Shown: piece by piece, positions 24,201-35,611 of the stretch
Layout: each line of letters begins with the position of its first letter
Numbering within the stretch: position 1 is the stretch's first letter
Origin: Mimachlamys varia
Lineage: Eukaryota; Mollusca; Bivalvia; Pectinida; Pectinidae
Direction: 5' to 3'
Assembly (NCBI GenBank): GCA_947623455.1
Contig: OX392540.1
Span: 27,398,410 to 27,462,409 of the forward strand
DNA length: 64,000 nucleotides
Made by a program: the position numbers and the translations under genes
The notes under the pieces: generated by a model
What the model saw: only the letters and a program-made list of their open reading frames with translations
Database searches by the model: none
Told to the model about the DNA's origin: nothing

Positions 24201-25039
24201 GATAACCGAGTCACTGTCAATCACAAGATGTAAGAATACTAATGAGCATACTCAAAAACGACCATCTTCAAATCAAACAAAGAGAGAGAATATGTTTCAA
24301 TGAGACAAAGATGGCGACCATAAACTAAACTGAAAGAAAGAGTTAGTAACTACCATTTTTGTGACGGTTATGTCTCGGCCAGGGGACAGAACAAGAATAT
24401 CGCATGTACCGACAAGCCGTCCTTATATGACCCTAGCTGTTAATATGACGCAGAGCATAACTACATCAAACAGTCAAGCTCACAAATTATGAATAATCAA
24501 TATGCATTTATACTTGAACATCTTAAAGAGAAGCCCTGGTATGGTAAAACTGTAGCGACCATAATCATGTCCATGTTAGTTTAATTTTCATTACACTTGC
24601 GACTTATTCCTTTATATGCAAAATTCATAAAAGGAAGCCTAAATTTTATTAGATACGTGCATTTGATGTAATTAGTAAGAAAGTGTATTGCACAGAAACA
24701 CTCCGAATGATTTTATCCCACGTAAATTAATGCCTTGTACCAAAATATAATCAAGCACGGCTTTTGACAAAGTTATTAAAATGCTCTTCACCTACAAAAT
24801 GCAATATACAAACGTACGATATCTCGTCTATGAGGAGGTCGACAGGTTTCGATTTAATTCCTCCTCGAGCATTTCATTTTTTAGATTGTTTATAACCGAT
24901 AAACATGATCTGCGGATACACTAAATGCATTAAAGATAACGCATTCAATTTACGTCAGCAGCACGGTAGCTTTCTGTATGTTTGCTTAATATAATTATCA
25001 CCATCACACTAGTATCTATCTCTGTGACGTGTACTTGAA
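24201..25039. other. Non-coding stretch, nothing recognised
   Basis: Apart from the probable family A extension at 24240-24320, no gene or repeat was identified. Confidence 0.4.
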
Positions 25040-25215
25040 TTGAACATTAATTAAGAAATTTAAGATTCCCACATTTTTGTCCCGAAGCATCACTGAAGAG
25101 TTCCAGGAGGACGAAACAGCTGTATGATGTGGTTTAATTCATTTTTGTTTACGGCATACTGTATCTATTACTAAATCTAAAAGGTGCAGCATAGCTGAGT
25201 GTCACGTCATCTTTG
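25040..25215 (-). repeat. Dispersed repeat family B copy
   Basis: Reverse orientation: AGATTCCCAC, CATCACTGAAGAGT, GGACGAAACAGCTGTATGAT, CTATTACTAAATCTAAAAGG and GTCACGTCATC follow in the family order. Confidence 0.75.
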
Positions 25216-26265
25216 TGATTCTGTATATATTCGAAAGTAACATTTTCAAACAAAAAAGTGAAAACTTTTTCAAATTGGCACATATAGAAAACATACTATC
25301 GTCTTAAAACGATAGATGGATATCGTATATAAATGTACCGAAGCATTATTACAATGTGTCATTGTTATCCTACATACGAGTGGACAATCACAGACAATCA
25401 CAAGGTGTTGTGGCTATTATAGGTACGCATAATGTACTTTAGCATAAGTTTCAAGTGGATATAAGGTCTCATAAAGTCTTCCTTAATTCTTTTAAAAGTC
25501 AAATGGGGAAGGAGGTGAATGAAAAAAAATGTCGAATAAGTTCAAATAACTTTAACCTGTTGAAACCAGTCTTTATATTTTGTCATCATTCGATAATCGA
25601 AAAAACACTTTGACGATTTAAATTACAGGTCATTTAATAATATTACATGACATTTCATACAGCGATGTTTACTTCAGATTAACAAAAACGATCAATATTT
25701 AAAACATGTGTCTGACCTAAACAATATGACAGAAAACATCCCTGTACATGAAAAGTCCTCACATTCTGCACAGAAAACAATGACAGCTTTTTTTTTTTTT
25801 TTTGGAAAATAATCTACAAAGCGCTATAGCGAGACAGTAAGACAGCATGCCGACTTCTTGTAATTCTGTATCTTTTTCGGGTGTTTTATTTAAGATAATC
25901 AAATCATCCGTAAATGTGTACCTTTCGTTATAAATATTATTTAAAACGGTTCACAATTTCCCCTCAATCCGACCTCTTCAAGTCGGACACCTGTGTCAGC
26001 TGGCTTAATATTTTGGTCTCAGTTACATGTACATCTGGTTTAGAAAAGTTATGATGTATTGATAGTAATGAAAAGCAAACCACTGAATTCCGACACTGCT
26101 GTAAGAAGGACGGCTCCTCTGAATCAGAATGGGAACTTCGGATGGCCTCTAACGTCCAATCACAAGAAAGGCTGAGTACATACATATATCAGGTACTTAA
26201 GAAAATTATTCATAAACCTGAAATATTTCTATCCTAAAGAATTGCTGTTAATGATTACTTTCATA
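25216..26265. other. Non-coding stretch, nothing recognised
   Basis: A T-run at about 25789-25804 and short frames only. Confidence 0.4.
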
Positions 26266-26269
26266 ATAC

Positions 26270-26620
26270 TAATAATAATGATAATTCGAGGTTCTTATAT
26301 ACCGCTTTATCACAACTTGAATGTCGCCTCAAAGCGTAGAACAAATTATCACCCGTGGTTATAGGGCCTTAGCAACCAGCCAATATCGTTCTCAACTCCC
26401 TGGGGAGCATACAACCGGTGCTGCCATCTTGGCGCTCACAGCTAGCATTTAACAATTTCGAGCACTGCCCAACCACGTACTCATTGATAGCTGAGTAGAC
26501 TGGAAGAAGCAGAGTAAATTATCTTGCTCAATGATACAACACAAGTGCCGTGACCGGAACTCGAGCTCGCAACCTTTCGATCGCGAGCCCGGCGTCCTAC
26601 CACTAGACCACCGTGCCTCC
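26270..26620 (-). repeat. tRNA-derived SINE
   Basis: On the minus strand the element starts GGAGGCACGG. It has an A-box-like TGGTCTAGTGG and, about 40 nt later, a B-box-like GAGCTCGAGTTCC, then a unique body. It ends with a conserved tail (CTTTGAGGCGAC, AAAGCGGTATATAAGAACC) and an ATT-rich 3' end. This is the usual layout of molluscan tRNA-SINEs. The head has lost a proper acceptor stem, so it is not a functional tRNA. Confidence 0.8.
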
Positions 26621-26869
26621 TCGATCAGCGATTAACAGTTTCTGGACACTACTGTAAATAAAGAAAAGGTAATGTACAGTATCAAAGAAATACTTCATTC
26701 ATATCAATAATGAGACATAAAACAAGAGTGACCACGCACCTTGAAAGGAATGGAGAATAAAATATCGCCTTTCTGACCAGATCAAATGTCAAGTTGTCAT
26801 GTTTTCTGTTATACTCTCCCCGGAGGTTAATCCTTCTTGTCATTTAGTTCAAAAGGGGAAAAACTGAAT

Positions 26870-27115
26870 ATAAAAGCGTTGCCAAAAGTATAAACAGAAC
26901 TCAAAATTGATTACACCAGGGGCAAAATTTACAGACAATATAGAAAAAGTGCAAGATAATAAAGCTGTGTAATCCGTAGTAACGTCTTTTGCTTAATCAA
27001 CGTGTTATAAGTCTAGGTAACATCCAATTAAATCTTATGTCTTCAAAGCGGGTACTGTGGCATATTCCTCAATCACAACAAGTAGGCAACAGTTTGAGCA
27101 TATTCAAAACGTCCA
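26870..27115 (+). repeat. Dispersed repeat family A, diverged copy with 3' extension
   Basis: Diverged AAGCGTTGCC, AACTCAAAATTGATT and ACCAGGGGCAAAAT blocks, then TTGAGCATATTCAAAACGTCC, which is also found after the copy at 24.0 kb. Confidence 0.6.
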
Positions 27116-27892
27116 TCTTCATATTTTACATAAACATTGCTGAATGCTACATATTTTGCCAACATTTATCTAAGGACTAATTTGTTATTGATTGAATTAT
27201 ATATACATTTTGTAGCTGTCGAATAACAGTTAACTAGAAAACAAGGACAACTGTCAGCCCAAAGTACATATAGGTACATGTATCATTTGCACTTATCGGG
27301 AATCCGGGTCTGCAAACATGTTAGGAATAAAAAAAAATGTGTTTTTTATATACTTGGCCATCATATTTTCATTCAACCAATCATGGATCATATGTTGAGA
27401 GTCATGGTACATTGTATCCTTGTACTTCAGGCAATAAGCCATATAGACGACATCATTGAGGTTTTGGAAAAAGAACCAACATCCTATGCAGACGGTTGGG
27501 ATTACAACTTTGAAATGTATGTATCACGGTTTGCAATGATGTGAATTCAAAATTCAACAATTACAGGAGCTGAGCAACCAAGTTTAAACGACCGGTCTTA
27601 AATATATTTTATACAGAAAAAATGATTCAGGTTACATCATTTTTACCAAATACACGTTGTTATGTAATTACTAAATATATCAATATAAATGAATGATGAC
27701 TTGGTCTGCCACGCCCGTATTGTCTTAAAATGTTGCACATGAAAGATTATCACACACATGATACATACAGGTGATATCACGCTTCAGAACTATATGGGCT
27801 TAAAGAGACAACGGGTCATGTTACCAATAATGCGATTTGGCTCCATTCTTTGAATGATACCGTAATGCACACGCCACACGCATGCGCCTGTT
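27116..27892. other. Non-coding stretch with one possible orphan exon
   Basis: The segment 27431-27516 is bounded by CTTCAG and GTATGT and is open in one frame (ending SYADGWDYNFE). No partner exon is visible, so it is not called a gene. Confidence 0.3.
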
Positions 27893-28065
27893 ACATTTAG
27901 TAATAGATAGAGTATGCCGAAACAATGAATAAAACTTCAGCATACAACTGTTTCGTCCTCATAGGACTCTTCAGTGATGCTAGGGGCCAAAAGGTGGGAA
28001 TCAAAACTTTCTAGACTAATGCAAAAGAAGAATAGTCAGGTTCGTAAAACGTGTATATTAAATGA
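27893..28065 (+). repeat. Dispersed repeat family B copy
   Basis: TTTAGTAATAGATAGAGTATGCC, CTGTTTCGTCCTC, AGGACTCTTCAGTGATGCT and AGGGGCCAAAAGGTGGGAAT blocks in the family order. Confidence 0.8.
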
Positions 28066-28284
28066 ACCGTACCACAACACAAATAACTGTGACCATGGAT
28101 GATCCGACAAACCTTGGGAACTAAACAATCCACCAGCAAAGTAAACACCTTCCCTCGGTTTGAATATTACTATCATGAATTAAAACTGTTAAATGTTTGA
28201 GGTATTCCTAGGATAGCTATAAAATCAAGGACATAAAAGTTGTGTATTAATTCATTGTTATGATTCGTTTTCAAAGCATATGTA

Positions 28285-28480
28285 AGCTGACATAACACAC
28301 ACATATGCTGCACCTTTTAAATTTAGTAATAGATACAGTGTGTCGAAAAAAAATTCATTAAACTGCATCATACAGCTGTATCGTCCTCCTAGAACTCCTT
28401 ATTGATGCTAGTGGGACAAAGGTAGATATCTAAAATTTCTAAACTAATGTAGAAGCGGAAGGGTCAGGTAAGTACTAAGC
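28285..28480 (+). repeat. Dispersed repeat family B copy
   Basis: Near full-length, from GACATAACACACACATATGC through TGCACCTTTTAAATTTAG to AAGCGGAAGGGTCAGG. It lies about 220 bp downstream of another copy in the same orientation. Confidence 0.8.
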
Positions 28481-28837
28481 AAAAACAATTTTGATATGCA
28501 TATATAAATACTAATCACCTCTTATTATTTAATCACAACCATTATCATTCCAAGCCTGTTTTATAATCTAAGCTTGAAATTAACAACACAACTTCGGGCA
28601 TTCATAATTCCCGGTCTAAAGTTTGATTGCCAAAATTGATTTTTTGTTAAGCTTTACGTTTTATTAAGAGTGTTTGCATAAACATATCCGAGTATGTTCA
28701 TGAATCGGACAAGGAGAAAAGATTTAATTTAACAAGAGATCCCAATAGCTGTAACAAACGTTTACTACGAAAATCCAAGATGGCTGCCGTCGGCCATATT
28801 GTTATTAGTCCGATTAGTCCGAATAAAAATTATAGAA

Positions 28838-28995
28838 TACCGAAGGGCTAACAAAATCATAATTTGAACTCACAATCGATTACTAGGGGCAAACTATGAA
28901 CAAAAGAAATATTGATATCGAGACCCCTGTAAAAGTACAAGAGAATAAGACCAGGTGTTCCAAAAGAGTAAGCTTCTGCTTCATCATTTATGAAA
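28838..28995 (+). repeat. Dispersed repeat family A copy
   Basis: Starts AGAATACCGAAGGGCTAAC and carries the ACTAGGGGCAAACTATGAAC, GAGACCCCTGTAAAAGTAC and AGACCAGGTGTTCC blocks. Confidence 0.8.
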
Positions 28996-30654
28996 TTTGA
29001 AAATAATCTACCCAGCACTTATCAAGATATAGCCTTAACAAGAATTGTTTTAAGGAATGACCAAGAATGTAGGGTGATTTGAATAGCCCACCATCGGATG
29101 ATCCAACAATTCAACATACCGCAACGCATATATTCCTCTTTTACATATTTGGTGAAAATGACACTCTTTGCGTGTGAGTATCATCAGTAGATAACATGAT
29201 CAAGTGTTAAATGATGCAATTTCTTCCTAACCGTGTTACGTCAGCGTATTGTACGTGGGTTTTACTCTAGAAACCGATTTCCTTAAATATTATGACCCCC
29301 TAAGCGCTCACATCTAGGTCAGGATAACACTACAATGTATGTAATTTTAATTCGGATTATGATTGTGTTCACGCCAAGGGATTCTCTTATTTATTTACGG
29401 ATTACTTATTTGCTTCCATAAGCCCGAAATGGCTTGTCAATTCTAACTTTAAAATACTCAAAGTTCATACATTTATCAAAGAAGCGGGATATCAATCATA
29501 TTATTTACAACATGTGACATTCCCCCTTCGCCTCTCTTACTCTCAAAGCTGGTATCATAGTAGGAGATAGCTCGCACATAACTTATAAGTCATTTAAAAT
29601 CAAAATGTACGCTATGCTGATTGGTAAGATGCACCACAGGCTATAAATATTCACTAACCAAAGGGAGATGACCATTTTAATAAATTACCAAGAATACCAA
29701 ACCGTCAACAAAACAATAATCCGATCCGAACCAATTATTTGATATAATATTAAAATACCATAGTAGATGAAATGGACTGCAAGAAACTCAATTTAAAGTA
29801 ATATTGTTGATTTATCTTTGACAATTTTACGGATGTATGGAGTGTCCATTTTTATCCGTACTTTGCTAAAGCTTTCTGTGTTCAGTCGCTAGCAGAGCAA
29901 ATTGACTGAGAAGTGAAATTTCGTGGCTTTACACACCCTATTTAGGGTCACGGTTTCAAATTTGTCAAATCGGCGCTTGACCGGCGCGGACAATAACCTC
30001 CTTGTCGGCAACAAAAACATAGACATTACAGTATCAAATAGCAATTTCTGATTGGACAATAAATAATTTGTACATAAATAGATACTGAATATTCACTTGT
30101 CTGCCGTTAATTGAGGTTACGGCTGTTGCATTACCGGAAGTGTACTGATACTCACTTGTACTGAATACAGTTTGCACATTTCGCGTTCTATGCATTTATA
30201 ATAAGAAATTCGTTCTCATAATTTTGCATAGCATCCTCGTTAATCACTCTCACACGATTTTAATGATAAAAAAAACTATACTTTTGACGAGTCTACCTTA
30301 TTCTTTGCACACCATTGTCAACAAAGATTGTGCCAGCAAAAAGGACAGCATACACCATAAAAGATGACCTAACACACACATGAGCTGCATCCTTTACTGC
30401 ACGATGAGACAGCAAACCTCCTAAATCTAACTTATACCTACAAAAAATAGCAGGACCATAGGGACAACCAGGAATACGCTACAGAGTACACTGCAAGACA
30501 AGGGTCATGTTCCGACAATAGATCTAATTCAATACGATGTTTAATGGGATTGTGAAATTATTGTTGTAAGCTATCTTAAGGATATAGATATGGGGCACAG
30601 TGTCGTCAGATGTTTTGCTAAATTTGATTTGCATTTCTAAACAATACACTTTGG
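28996..30654. other. Non-coding stretch with small repeat fragments
   Basis: A 5' fragment of family A at about 29688-29740 and a family B end at about 30362-30395. No gene was recognised. Confidence 0.45.
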
Positions 30655-30865
30655 AGATGACGTAACACACAAATGTGCTGCACCCTTAAAATTTAGTAAC
30701 AGATACAGCATGCCGAAAAAAATGAATTAAACTGCCCCATACAGCTGTTTCGTCCTCCTAGGACTCTTCAGTGATGCTAGGGGCTAAAAGGTGGGAATCC
30801 AAAATGTCTAAACTAATGTAGAAGCAGAAGGGTCAGTTGCGTAAAACCCCTACATAGTCCAATGG
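30655..30865 (+). repeat. Dispersed repeat family B copy (full length)
   Basis: Runs from GATGACGTAACACACAAATG to GTTGCGTAAAACCCCT with every internal block present. It is a good reference copy together with 37646-37835. Confidence 0.85.
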
Positions 30866-31382
30866 TGAACATATCATATTACCAGTAGGCGTTAACAGTT
30901 CGTGGCGTATATCATTTGTCAAAGATTGCAATTAGGGGTTATAAATTGATATTCTTCAACTCCACACGTGTTGGTGACACTTCAATACCTTCAGTTTGAA
31001 GACTAAGGATTATGTTGTTTCACGTTACCTTCAATTGTTACACGATCGCTTTAAGGATCAAATAGTATTGACGCAAATCGATAAAACCTATCCCTTTACA
31101 ATACAACAGTTCCCATATAAATGTATAATATCTAGGTGATTATAAATCCATTGATTAAGATAGCTTTCTGAGCGCAGCTCTCTGGCGACGAAGCTATTGA
31201 ATGGTACCACATGCGTTCGTAAACAGAGTTGTTGCCCTTGTTACCCTTTGCCTTTGATTTGTTTCGTCCGGGAGTAACCCTCCAGTTGAGTAACCGGAAA
31301 CACTTTACAGAATTACGTTACGTAATTGCACTCGGCCTTCATCGGTTATTTCCGGAAGGTTGAAAATAACCGGAGTATCTTT
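30866..31382. other. Non-coding stretch, nothing recognised
   Basis: No repeat or reading frame recognised. An imperfect inverted motif around TTTCCGGAAGG lies at about 31350-31375. Confidence 0.4.
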
Positions 31383-32340
31383 AAGGACGCTCGACCCTAC
31401 GTATACACAAGTTTTGATTCTCGTTTTGTGGTGACGTAGCTTCCTATTTGTGTACCTCGAATTTGAAAACGGGGTATCAAATTCGTTCTACACAGTGATA
31501 TGTCGCGATGTCAACAATGGCGAGATGAGAGGGGACGGTTCAAGTCTTACGAGCAAATAAAGTATTATCACGACCACTCCTATTGCAAAACAACAACAAA
31601 AACAGATGTACACGATATCGACACATGGTCGGACACTGACAGCGACGGCAACAGTATAGAAACAGAATCGGAACTGGCCATGACTTCTCAAACTGGAGAG
31701 AGAGTCGGCGTGTGGTAGAATTATCCGTGTTGGCAGAACGTTTACACAAGGGCTGTGCCTGGTGTCATTATATATGCACTATTATGCTGTTGAAAATATA
31801 ACACAGAATGCCGGTAGTTGTTACGTTCTAAAATGTTTTAGGCTTGTACGCATTCACAGTATATGTGTTATGTAAAAATAATACCCACTACAAAAACTTC
31901 CTAATAGCATCAAGAGAGACAATCACCATAGACACAGTTTTACATCTAGTTTTCAATAAGTAGCATAAAAAGCTTGTCTGTGATATTTTGATTCAATTTC
32001 TTGCTTGTGCTTTATGTAACTATATGGTATGTAAATAAATTGACTGTGAATACTGAAATTTGTCCGCTAGATATAAAAATAAAATATTTTTGATGTAGCT
32101 ATTGATTTCCTTTTTTATTTTATTGTATGTTTGTGATTTTCAACATCATTCACAAGAAAAAAAAAATAGAAAAAACATTAAATTTTGAGAAAAATCATTT
32201 GTTGGTGTTTTTTACCCAGAATGAAACAAGTCATAGGAATGCTTAGATTTTCACAAAATCATCTCTACCTGGTAGCATAATCAATATATGAAAGTTTTAA
32301 GGAAATCTAGCGGTTAATTGCGAAAGGGTCGAGCTTCCTT
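31383..32340 (+). mobile_element. TIR element of about 958 bp with a small internal ORF
   Basis: The left end AAGGACGCTCGACCCTA and the right end AGGGTCGAGCTTCCTT are inverted copies with about one or two mismatches over 16 bp. A 72-codon ORF starts about 117 bp inside the left end. The remainder is AT-rich without coding potential. This looks like a deletion derivative of a cut-and-paste DNA transposon. The target duplication is unclear, so the superfamily is left open. Confidence 0.6.
31500..31718 (+). CDS. Hypothetical 72-residue ORF inside the TIR element
   Basis: The ORF starts MSRCQQWRDERGRFKS and ends with an acidic Asp/Ser-rich stretch (WSDTDSDGNS). I do not recognise a catalytic domain. 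The N-terminal RWRDxxGRF-like pattern resembles the start of uncharacterised transposon-encoded proteins in invertebrates, but this is a loose resemblance. It may be the surviving first exon or N-terminus of the parent transposase or an accessory ORF. No signal peptide or transmembrane segment is seen. The frame is open without defects, and TATA or polyadenylation context is not obvious. Confidence 0.35.
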   Translation: MSRCQQWRDERGRFKSYEQIKYYHDHSYCKTTTKTDVHDIDTWSDTDSDGNSIETESELAMTSQTGERVGVW

Positions 32341-32812
32341 CAGCTAATATGTGTTGCATTTATCTTTGCCTATGCCCCCGAAACTGTTGTTTTTCGAATT
32401 GCCGACTTTAAATTATGGAATTTTTATCTCATTCTGAACACAAACATGAATGATTCTCGGTATTTATCAGAGACTTACTAAAGCTACGTCCTTTTAAGGC
32501 TTTGGCTTTGTCATATTAAAATGAATTAACGTTTGTGTATATTTTGTAAATTTTCAATAGGAAAGTATTCCTCCCATGTAGCAAATCACTTTTGTAAAAT
32601 TGGGATTCCTGCTATGATTTCAGGTGCCAGATTGGGGCCCAAAAACGAATAAGCACTAATTTAATACATTCTGTTCTCCAGACTAGGCGGTTGAACGAAC
32701 CGAAAGTCACAATTCTTACTGTAGAAGCATTTCAATTACTGGAATACTACCTGGCACGTCTGTTGGGGACACAGAATTACTGTGTTTTATTAAAGATTAC
32801 CATATGTTAAAA
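32341..32812. other. Non-coding stretch, nothing recognised
   Basis: AT-rich spacer between two TIR elements, with no repeat or frame recognised. Confidence 0.4.
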
Positions 32813-33722
32813 TACAGTTGTGGTAACGCACAACGCGCCAAAAATGCGTGCGTGTATCGTGCATACATCGTTCGCCCATGTTGCGCACAACGGGGCGATG
32901 TATAGATCATGCGTTTATGTGTACGATTCTCATCGCACACACGCACGATTGGTACAATTGGTCGATAATATTACGGGATATAATTTCGCATCATATTTTT
33001 TGCGATTATGTTAATTTTACAATATACATTAAACAGTATTACAGGGACTAGGAGACAGTCAAGTATGGGTTCAGCTCCAAGGTAGCAGAACAGGTAAATA
33101 ACATGTCAGAGTCCTCCCCGTCCCGTGTCCAGCGATCCGCTACGACAGCCATTACCTAACGACCGTTATGAAAACAAACTGGACACTTATAATTAGTTAT
33201 TTGAACACCCCGTCCCCTCCCCTCCCCTCCCCTCCCCTCCCCACCACTGTATCTGTTTTTTTCACACCTAGGCGAGTGTGGTAAGTGCCCCGGGCAAGAG
33301 ACATCTACATATATGGTCTATGTACAGGTATAACATGGTAAAAAATGGCAACATTTACCTGAGAACTTGTCAACATGTGTTTAAAGTTTACATGTGTCTA
33401 TTTGGTTAGTTTCAAAAACTACAAAAAGACTATTCCTAATTTTAAGAAATATATATATAGAAATATCAGATACATGTAATGTATGTAGTTAAAATATAGA
33501 AATATGCTTAAAACATTTCAACTAGCGCGAAGCCGTATATTAGTGTTAAGCCATTTTTCATTTTACATCAACCACGATTGTCATCGCACAATGTTAGTTT
33601 ATCGTGCGCCCACATGTGAGTTAAGAATAATCGCCAAGGATTGCATCGTTCGCACATCGCGCACACATCGTTCGCCATCGTGCACACACCGCACATGTGT
33701 AACGGTCGATCTCACAACTGTA
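32813..33722. mobile_element. TA-flanked, Tc1/mariner-like deletion element (about 910 bp)
   Basis: Ends are TA-CAGTTGTG at 32813 and CACAACTG-TA at 33722, a perfect 8-bp inverted repeat flanked by TA. This is the hallmark of Tc1/mariner insertions, whose ends start CAGT. The subterminal zones are CpG-rich, unlike the surroundings, and share the direct motif CATCGTTCGC (32866, 33644, 33666), which could be transposase sites. No transposase frame remains. Confidence 0.6.
33213..33242 (+). repeat. (CCCCT)n microsatellite
   Basis: Six CCCCT units within the TA-flanked element. The minus strand is a GGGGA run able to form a G-quadruplex. Confidence 0.9.
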
Positions 33723-34804
33723 CAATAGTCACCGTGTCAAAAGCAAATTTAAAGTCCTGTACACCAAGGTCATATATGTCTCTATTAATGAAAATTAATT
33801 TAGTTTTGCTTAGGGGAAAGTGGACATGAAAATCTTAGTTATGAAATACTTCATTGCAGCACTCAATATAATTTCTTCTTTAATAGAAGTACGTTAACCG
33901 GGATTATTTTTGCCAATTTAGTGAAGATCCAAGAAATGTTAAGCCAACGGACAAAGTAATCAATATACTTTAATACATATTCTACAACACATTTAGACGT
34001 AACGCCACAGGGTCTAGCTCTTATGCAAGCAAAAACGAAACCATTTCTATTTTTGTCAACGGTTTTATTAACAATTTCATAAAATCGATATCACAATGAT
34101 AATATAACAACGATAAGCATACAATATGTTGTTATACAAGCATATATTTTTTCTCTCGATGACCTGTTCGAATGTAAGGGTGTTGAATTTTGTAAAAACA
34201 AAATGCTTTGTTGAAAATAAGTAGTTTTTGTTTTTTTAATAACAAAATACAAATATATATATAATTTAACCTTGATTTACACTCCTTGATGCATGTGCAA
34301 TGCCTTTGTGTACTTGCTGCTAATGTAGCAGAAGGCTGTATTTTACAATGTAATAGACCCAATTTAACCAAACGCCTTTAGAATCTCAAATGTTCATTAA
34401 ACAAAAGCTATCAGTATAGCGAGGTTTAGCTGAATTTACAAAACACCAGAAAAATAGCGAACACACACCAACATAACACCATTTGTCGTTGTCTATAGGT
34501 ATACATACAAATTATCTTAATTAACATCTTGTACAAATAGCAACAATAAACTTAATCTCAGTACAGCGTATATAACGATGTTGCTAAGGAAAAAAACATT
34601 TCACGTTGCAATCGAAACCCTATGTGAGAAAACAGCAAGCCAGAGAAGAGAAAACGCCTTACATTACCAGACTTCACTCTTTATTTTACGAAATCACTGG
34701 GAATCGAACACAAATTCTTGGGTCGGCGGTTGGTCTGAACCTCCGGCTTTGTTGCACACAGTAGATCCCGGGCACCCAAATAATGTTATGTCGACTATCA
34801 CACA
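33723..34804. other. Non-coding stretch, nothing recognised
   Basis: A 76-codon frame at 34578-34808 includes a minus-strand B-box-like GTTCGATTCCC near 34695, but no matching A box was found. No gene called. Confidence 0.4.
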
Positions 34805-35125
34805 CTAATACTCAACCCATCCCCATATCAGCGTGTGTATATTGGAAAGCTGCAATATACTCGTTTAAGTCTTCTTTCGATAGTCCGGGTATTTTGCCTA
34901 TTTAAAGTGCTTTCGCAAAGAAGTATATTGCCAAAGGCCCCGAGTAGACCAGCCCATCCCGCCACATTATACCGACAACGGACGAACCACTCGTTCCACT
35001 CTCATAATGCTGAGCATCGACACTCTGGTATGACTTGGCCTAGGGACATAGTTCATAGCCTTCCTCACAGGGGCGAACGCTCAACTAAAGGCCAAACGTG
35101 AGTTAGTGGCAAGGGAGACATACGG
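34805..35125 (+). repeat. Dispersed repeat fragment (third family)
   Basis: Contains GTGTGTATATTGGAAAGCTG, ACATTATACCGACAACGG and CACAGGGGCGAACGCTCAAC. Parts recur near 20.32, 23.87 and 36.25 kb. The open frame here is short and unlike any domain I know. Confidence 0.5.
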
Positions 35126-35220
35126 AAGAAAAATGTTATTTTTAGATATATCCCAAATTAAGTCACGTCTTACCATCATGCAATGGAGACAGCAGGCACA
35201 TATCTTAAGTCCTATCTGCT

Positions 35221-35611
35221 TTAAAGGCCCAATATAAGTAACTTTCGGCAAAAATTGAAGCGAAAATCTAGCCTAATAACTTTTTATATTTATAGATTAA
35301 GTTAAGATTAAGTGATATTAGCAATATCCAAGATAAATTCCTTCGCGGTTACCGGTACAGCAGTTGAAACACTCTATTTGTAAATACGCGTCCATTTCGA
35401 ACCGTCTTCTACCTTTGGTTTGTTGTTGAAGTAGGCCCCACCTGAATTATTTTCAATTCTTTGGATTTTGTTTGTCAAGAGTTTCTTGTTAATTACCGCT
35501 CAGGTTTTCTTCGTTTTAGGCTTATTTTTGCATGGTTATCAACCGGATTTGTTTTACGAATTTTTCAGAATCACGAAAATTTCCCTGAAGTTATGTATAT
35601 TGGGCCTTTAA
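35221..35611 (+). mobile_element. TTAA-flanked MITE, copy 2
   Basis: The same ends and interior (including CGCGGTTACCGGTACAGCAG) as the copy at 20963-21355, flanked by TTAA on both sides. About 90 percent similar by eye. Confidence 0.85.

Noticed and set aside
26542..26620. Functional tRNA gene, minus strand
   Set aside because: A and B boxes are present but the cloverleaf stems are degenerate and a SINE body follows.
34578..34808. 76-codon ORF with an antisense B-box-like motif
   Set aside because: No A box at a proper distance and no protein similarity.
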